Source: an uncultured Eubacterium sp. (GTDB taxonomy: Bacteria; Bacillota; Clostridia; Oscillospirales; Acutalibacteraceae). From it: a stretch of 6,715 bases of DNA. Shown in pieces: positions 4,464 through 6,715 of the stretch. A program made the translations under genes and the position numbers. The stretch covers positions 1 through 6,715 of the forward strand of contig CAJOER010000067.1 of NCBI GenBank assembly GCA_905233805.1, in the 5' to 3' direction. Below the pieces are notes generated by a model. The model was not told the DNA's origin, ran no database searches, and saw nothing but the letters and a program-made list of their open reading frames with translations. Numbering within the stretch: the stretch's first letter is position 1; every line of letters starts with the position of its first letter.

Positions 4464-5704
4464 CCTATCCTTTCAATAACCGCCTGCGATTTTTTATAAA
4501 TCGTATCAACGTCAATTCCTTTGAATTCGCGGTTATCGTAAAGGATTTTACCGTTTATCATTGTCATAAGAACGTTTTCTTTTGAACCCGAATAAACAAG
4601 GTTTTTCTTAATATCGTTAATCGGCTGCATATTAGGACGAGCAAGGTCAATTACGATTAAATCGGCCGTCTTGCCTTCGTCAATAACGTCGCAGTTATCA
4701 AGGCCCATACAGTGAGCCGAGCCGATTGTAGCGGCTTTGAGTATAGTCTCAGCGTCGCATGCAGCCGCGTCGTTATCGTTAAGTTTCTGTAATACGCAGG
4801 CCAAATATATTTCTCTGAACATATCAAGGGCATTATTGCTACTCGGGCCGTCGGTTCCGATTGCAAGCTTAATGCCTTTATCCATCATTTTTGTTACGGG
4901 CGCAATTCCCGAAGCAAGCTTTGCGTTTGAACCGGGATTAAGTACCGCCCAGATTCCTCTCTTTTTGTAAATTTCAAGGTCGCTGTCGGTAACCCAGACG
5001 CTGTGATAACCGGCGCCGCCGTAATTAAAGAGTCCAATTGAATCAAAAAGTTCGGTCGGCGTTTTACCGTAACGCTCTATACAACCTTCAACCTCTGATT
5101 TCGTTTCGCATGAATGAACGAAAACGGGGGCTTTATATTTTTCGGCAACCTTAGCGATTTCTTTCATCCTCTCAAGAGAGGTGGTATATTCTGCGTGGAA
5201 ACCGATTTTATAGCTGACGAGTTCGTTATAATCATTATACAAGTTGTAATATTCTTCGAGCTTTTCTACCGTCTCTTTGAAGTTATTAATTCCGCAGGTC
5301 ATAACCGTTCTGAACCCGAAATCAACGCTTGCTTTTGCCGTTTCTTCGGGGAAGTAATACATATCAAAGCAGGCGGAAATTCCGCTTGTCAGGTATTCAA
5401 GAAACGCAAGCTGAGATAGCCAGTATATGTCATCGCCTTCAAGCTTCGCTTCCATAGGGAATATCTTGTTATTCAGCCATTCCGCAAGCGGCAGGTCATC
5501 GGCATATGAGCGCGCAAAAGTCATTGCGGAATGTGTGTGCGCATTCTTAAATGACGGCATTAAAAGATTACCTTTGAGGTCGTAAATTTCTGCCTCTTCT
5601 TCGCAAATGCCGACTTTTATAATTTTATTGCCGTCAACTAAAACATCCTTTTTAACAATGTTAAAATCTTTATCTAAAATATAACCGTTAGTAAATTTAA
5701 TCAT
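4460..5704 (-). CDS. mtaD: 5'-methylthioadenosine / S-adenosylhomocysteine deaminase (MtaD-type amidohydrolase)
   Basis: A 414-residue cytoplasmic metal-dependent amidohydrolase of the ATZ/TRZ-MtaD group. It is predicted to deaminate MTA to methylthioinosine, SAH to S-inosylhomocysteine and possibly 5'-deoxyadenosine. The metal site is complete: NAHTHSAM (H56, H58), FVHSCETKSEVE (H197, with E200 nearby), GYHSVWV (H234) and GTDGPSSNNALDM (D285). NPGSNAKLASGIAPV (256-270) is the usual substrate-pocket block. The common GPHAPYTCS block reads GFHAEYTTS (168-176), a variant to keep in mind for substrate range; guanine or cytosine deaminases are less likely given the SNxKLASG block and the mtnA context. 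ATG 5704 overlaps the mtnA stop as ATGA, with GGAG 8 nt upstream. The stop overlaps that of alkD on the other strand. Beta-strand-rich N-terminal (1-50) and C-terminal (from about 345) parts form the small domain typical of the family. Confidence 0.87.
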   Translation of the reverse strand: MIKFTNGYILDKDFNIVKKDVLVDGNKIIKVGICEEEAEIYDLKGNLLMPSFKNAHTHSAMTFARSYADDLPLAEWLNNKIFPMEAKLEGDDIYWLSQLAFLEYLTSGISACFDMYYFPEETAKASVDFGFRTVMTCGINNFKETVEKLEEYYNLYNDYNELVSYKIGFHAEYTTSLERMKEIAKVAEKYKAPVFVHSCETKSEVEGCIERYGKTPTELFDSIGLFNYGGAGYHSVWVTDSDLEIYKKRGIWAVLNPGSNAKLASGIAPVTKMMDKGIKLAIGTDGPSSNNALDMFREIYLACVLQKLNDNDAAACDAETILKAATIGSAHCMGLDNCDVIDEGKTADLIVIDLARPNMQPINDIKKNLVYSGSKENVLMTMINGKILYDNREFKGIDVDTIYKKSQAVIERIG

Positions 5705-6669
5705 TTTATTTTCTCCATATTTTCTTTGCTCGGGTTTTTAATAATTCCTTTTTCCGTGATTATCGCCGTTATAAGACTGCCGTCCGTTATGTCAAATGCG
5801 GGATTATAGCATTTTGTTTCGGGGAGGGCGACCGGCTCTCTGAAATTAAGTTCTTTTATTTCGGAAGGCTCTCGCTCTTCAATAATTATATCTTTGCCCG
5901 TTTCAATATTGAAATCAATAGTAGAAGTAGGTGCGAGCACGTAAAACGGAATACCGTAGTGCTTAGCAAGAACGGCGACGCCGCTTGTGCCGATTTTATT
6001 AGCCGTATCGCCGTTTGCCGCTATTCTGTCTGCTCCGACAAGTACGGCGTTTATTTTGCCCTGTTTCATAACAGTTGACGCCATATTGTCGCAGATTAAA
6101 GTAACGTCAATTCCTGCCTTTTCTAGCTCATAGGCGGTAATTCTTGCGCCCTGCATCAGCGGTCTTGTTTCGTCGCTGAAAACGTGAAAATTATATCCCT
6201 TTTCCTTACCGAGAAGCAGGGGACCCAGCCCCGTTCCGTAACTGCTTGTGGCGAGCGCGCCCGCGTTGCAGTGAGTCAGAATACCGTCGCCGTCATTGAG
6301 CACGGAAAGCCCGTATTCGCTGATTTTACAGCAGCGCTCTCTGTCCTCGTTGTGAATGCTTTGAGCCTCTTTTATAAGGTCTTTACCCTCGTTGTAAGCG
6401 CTTAGCATTCTCTGCGTAGCCCAGGAAAGATTTACGGCTGTAGGCCTTGCCGAGTCGAGATATTTTTTCAGTTCATATTTATCGGTATCAAGAAGCGCCA
6501 TCGCGTATGCTGCGAAAATACCTATTGCCGGTGCGCCTCTTACCTGAAGCTTTTTTATTGCGAAAAAGTAATCCTCTTTTGTCTGAGGCGCAATATACAC
6601 TTCCTGATTAGGCAGAAGCGACTGGTCAAGAAGATACAACGCTCCGTTTTCAAATCTGATATTTTCCAT
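5701..6669 (-). CDS. mtnA: Methylthioribose-1-phosphate isomerase
   Basis: A 322-residue cytoplasmic aldose-ketose isomerase of the eIF2B-like family that converts 5-methylthioribose-1-phosphate to 5-methylthioribulose-1-phosphate. Homologues can also act on 5-deoxyribose-1-phosphate in salvage of radical-SAM by-products. Family blocks seen: LQVRGAPAIGIFAAY (41-55), LTHCNAGALATSSYGTGLG (131-149; catalytic Cys134), SDETRPLMQGARITAYEL (165-182), ICDNMAS (192-198), GADRIAANGDTANKIGT (212-228; catalytic Asp213), YVLAPTSTID (243-252) and YNPAFDITDGSLITAIITE (288-306). It is a little shorter than the usual 340-350 residues, but every catalytic block is present. ATG 6669 overlaps the stop of the preceding gene as TAATG and has AAGGA 7 nt upstream. 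Its stop overlaps the deaminase start by 4 nt, so the three genes form one translationally coupled operon. Any promoter lies outside the window. Confidence 0.95.
   Translation of the reverse strand: MENIRFENGALYLLDQSLLPNQEVYIAPQTKEDYFFAIKKLQVRGAPAIGIFAAYAMALLDTDKYELKKYLDSARPTAVNLSWATQRMLSAYNEGKDLIKEAQSIHNEDRERCCKISEYGLSVLNDGDGILTHCNAGALATSSYGTGLGPLLLGKEKGYNFHVFSDETRPLMQGARITAYELEKAGIDVTLICDNMASTVMKQGKINAVLVGADRIAANGDTANKIGTSGVAVLAKHYGIPFYVLAPTSTIDFNIETGKDIIIEEREPSEIKELNFREPVALPETKCYNPAFDITDGSLITAIITEKGIIKNPSKENMEKIK
5713..5716 (-). promoter_or_regulatory. Ribosome binding site of the deaminase gene
   Basis: GGAG on the minus strand, 8 nt before ATG 5704 and within the last codons of mtnA. 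It supports the ATGA-overlap start over later in-frame starts. Confidence 0.6.
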
Positions 6670-6715
6670 TACATTTTCCTTACTGTTTCGGTAATGAGTT
6701 TTTCAAAATCGCCTT
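6669..6715 (-). CDS. C-terminal end of an upstream operon gene (partial, unidentified)
   Basis: One minus-strand frame is open from the window edge and encodes GDFEKLITETVRKM, followed by TAA (6671-6669) that overlaps the mtnA ATG by one base. Two points favour this frame over the other two: the coupling geometry and the amphipathic-helix pattern (hydrophobic F, L, I, V, M spaced with charged residues). Fourteen residues are too few to identify a family. A class II (fuculose-phosphate-like) aldolase or a nucleoside phosphorylase would suit the pathway, but this is context only. Confidence 0.5.
   Translation of the reverse strand, partial: GDFEKLITETVRKM
6677..6681 (-). promoter_or_regulatory. 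Ribosome binding site of mtnA
   Basis: AAGGA on the minus strand lies 7 nt before ATG 6669. The closer ATG at 6674-6672 is followed at once by TAA and is the last sense codon of the upstream gene, so 6669 is the start. Confidence 0.6.

Noticed and set aside
4476..4536. Inverted repeat ATAACCGC / GCGGTTAT with a T6 run (4490-4495) between the arms as a plus-strand terminator
   Set aside because: The arms are about 45 nt apart and the T run lies inside the loop, not after the stem, so it does not have terminator geometry.
4737..5419. Plus-strand open frames opposite the deaminase (4737-4970 and 5114-5419)
   Set aside because: Mirror frames of strongly conserved amidohydrolase motifs; composition is that of complementary sequence, not of a gene.
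6184..6405. Plus-strand open frame opposite mtnA
   Set aside because: Covers the mtnA catalytic-Cys region on the other strand and has no support of its own.

Overview
The window looks like a chromosomal segment of an anaerobic, gut-type Clostridia (Bacillota) genome, in the direction of Oscillospiraceae/Ruminococcaceae. The grounds are a GH51 arabinofuranosidase of the type used on plant cell-wall arabinan/arabinoxylan, a small Cys-rich protein resembling DUF6171, moderate-to-low GC (judged by eye), AAGG/GAGG-type ribosome binding sites and tightly packed TAATG/ATGA-coupled genes. No phage, IS, CRISPR, tRNA or rRNA is visible. The taxonomic placement is inference.

Plus strand, 1-4463: (1) the C-terminal part of a GH51 alpha-L-arabinofuranosidase. 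It carries the nucleophile motif, but a -1 frameshift at a T5 run (882-886) cuts the last 25 residues away from the main frame. The lost tail is still readable in the shifted frame up to 962 and ends in a TAATG junction with (2) a small Cys-rich DUF6171-like protein. After a 2-nt gap comes (3) a calcineurin-like metallophosphoesterase with an unusual GNHD-equivalent motif. Then, after 33 nt, comes (4) a polytopic membrane protein that aligns along its length with PTS EIIC-EIIB permeases of the glucose type but has lost the hallmark residues of both domains. Its start codon sits at a perfect 13-bp hairpin. It is TAATG-coupled to (5) an AlkD-type DNA alkylation-repair glycosylase.

Minus strand, 6715-4460: a coupled operon for methylthioadenosine/S-adenosylhomocysteine/5'-deoxynucleoside salvage, read right to left. 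It holds the last 14 residues of an unidentified upstream gene, then mtnA (methylthioribose-1-phosphate isomerase; TAATG-coupled to the upstream gene), then an MtaD-type MTA/SAH deaminase (ATGA overlap with mtnA). An intrinsic-terminator-like hairpin for this operon lies about 37 nt past the mtaD stop, inside the 3' end of alkD.

The two gene blocks converge at 4460-4463, where both stop codons are made from one palindromic TTAA. Functionally, the minus operon recycles by-products of SAM chemistry (polyamine synthesis, methylation, radical SAM). The plus-strand genes form no obvious single pathway. The most unusual item is the residue-stripped PTS-like protein, followed by the frameshifted arabinofuranosidase with a non-canonical segment ahead of its nucleophile region.
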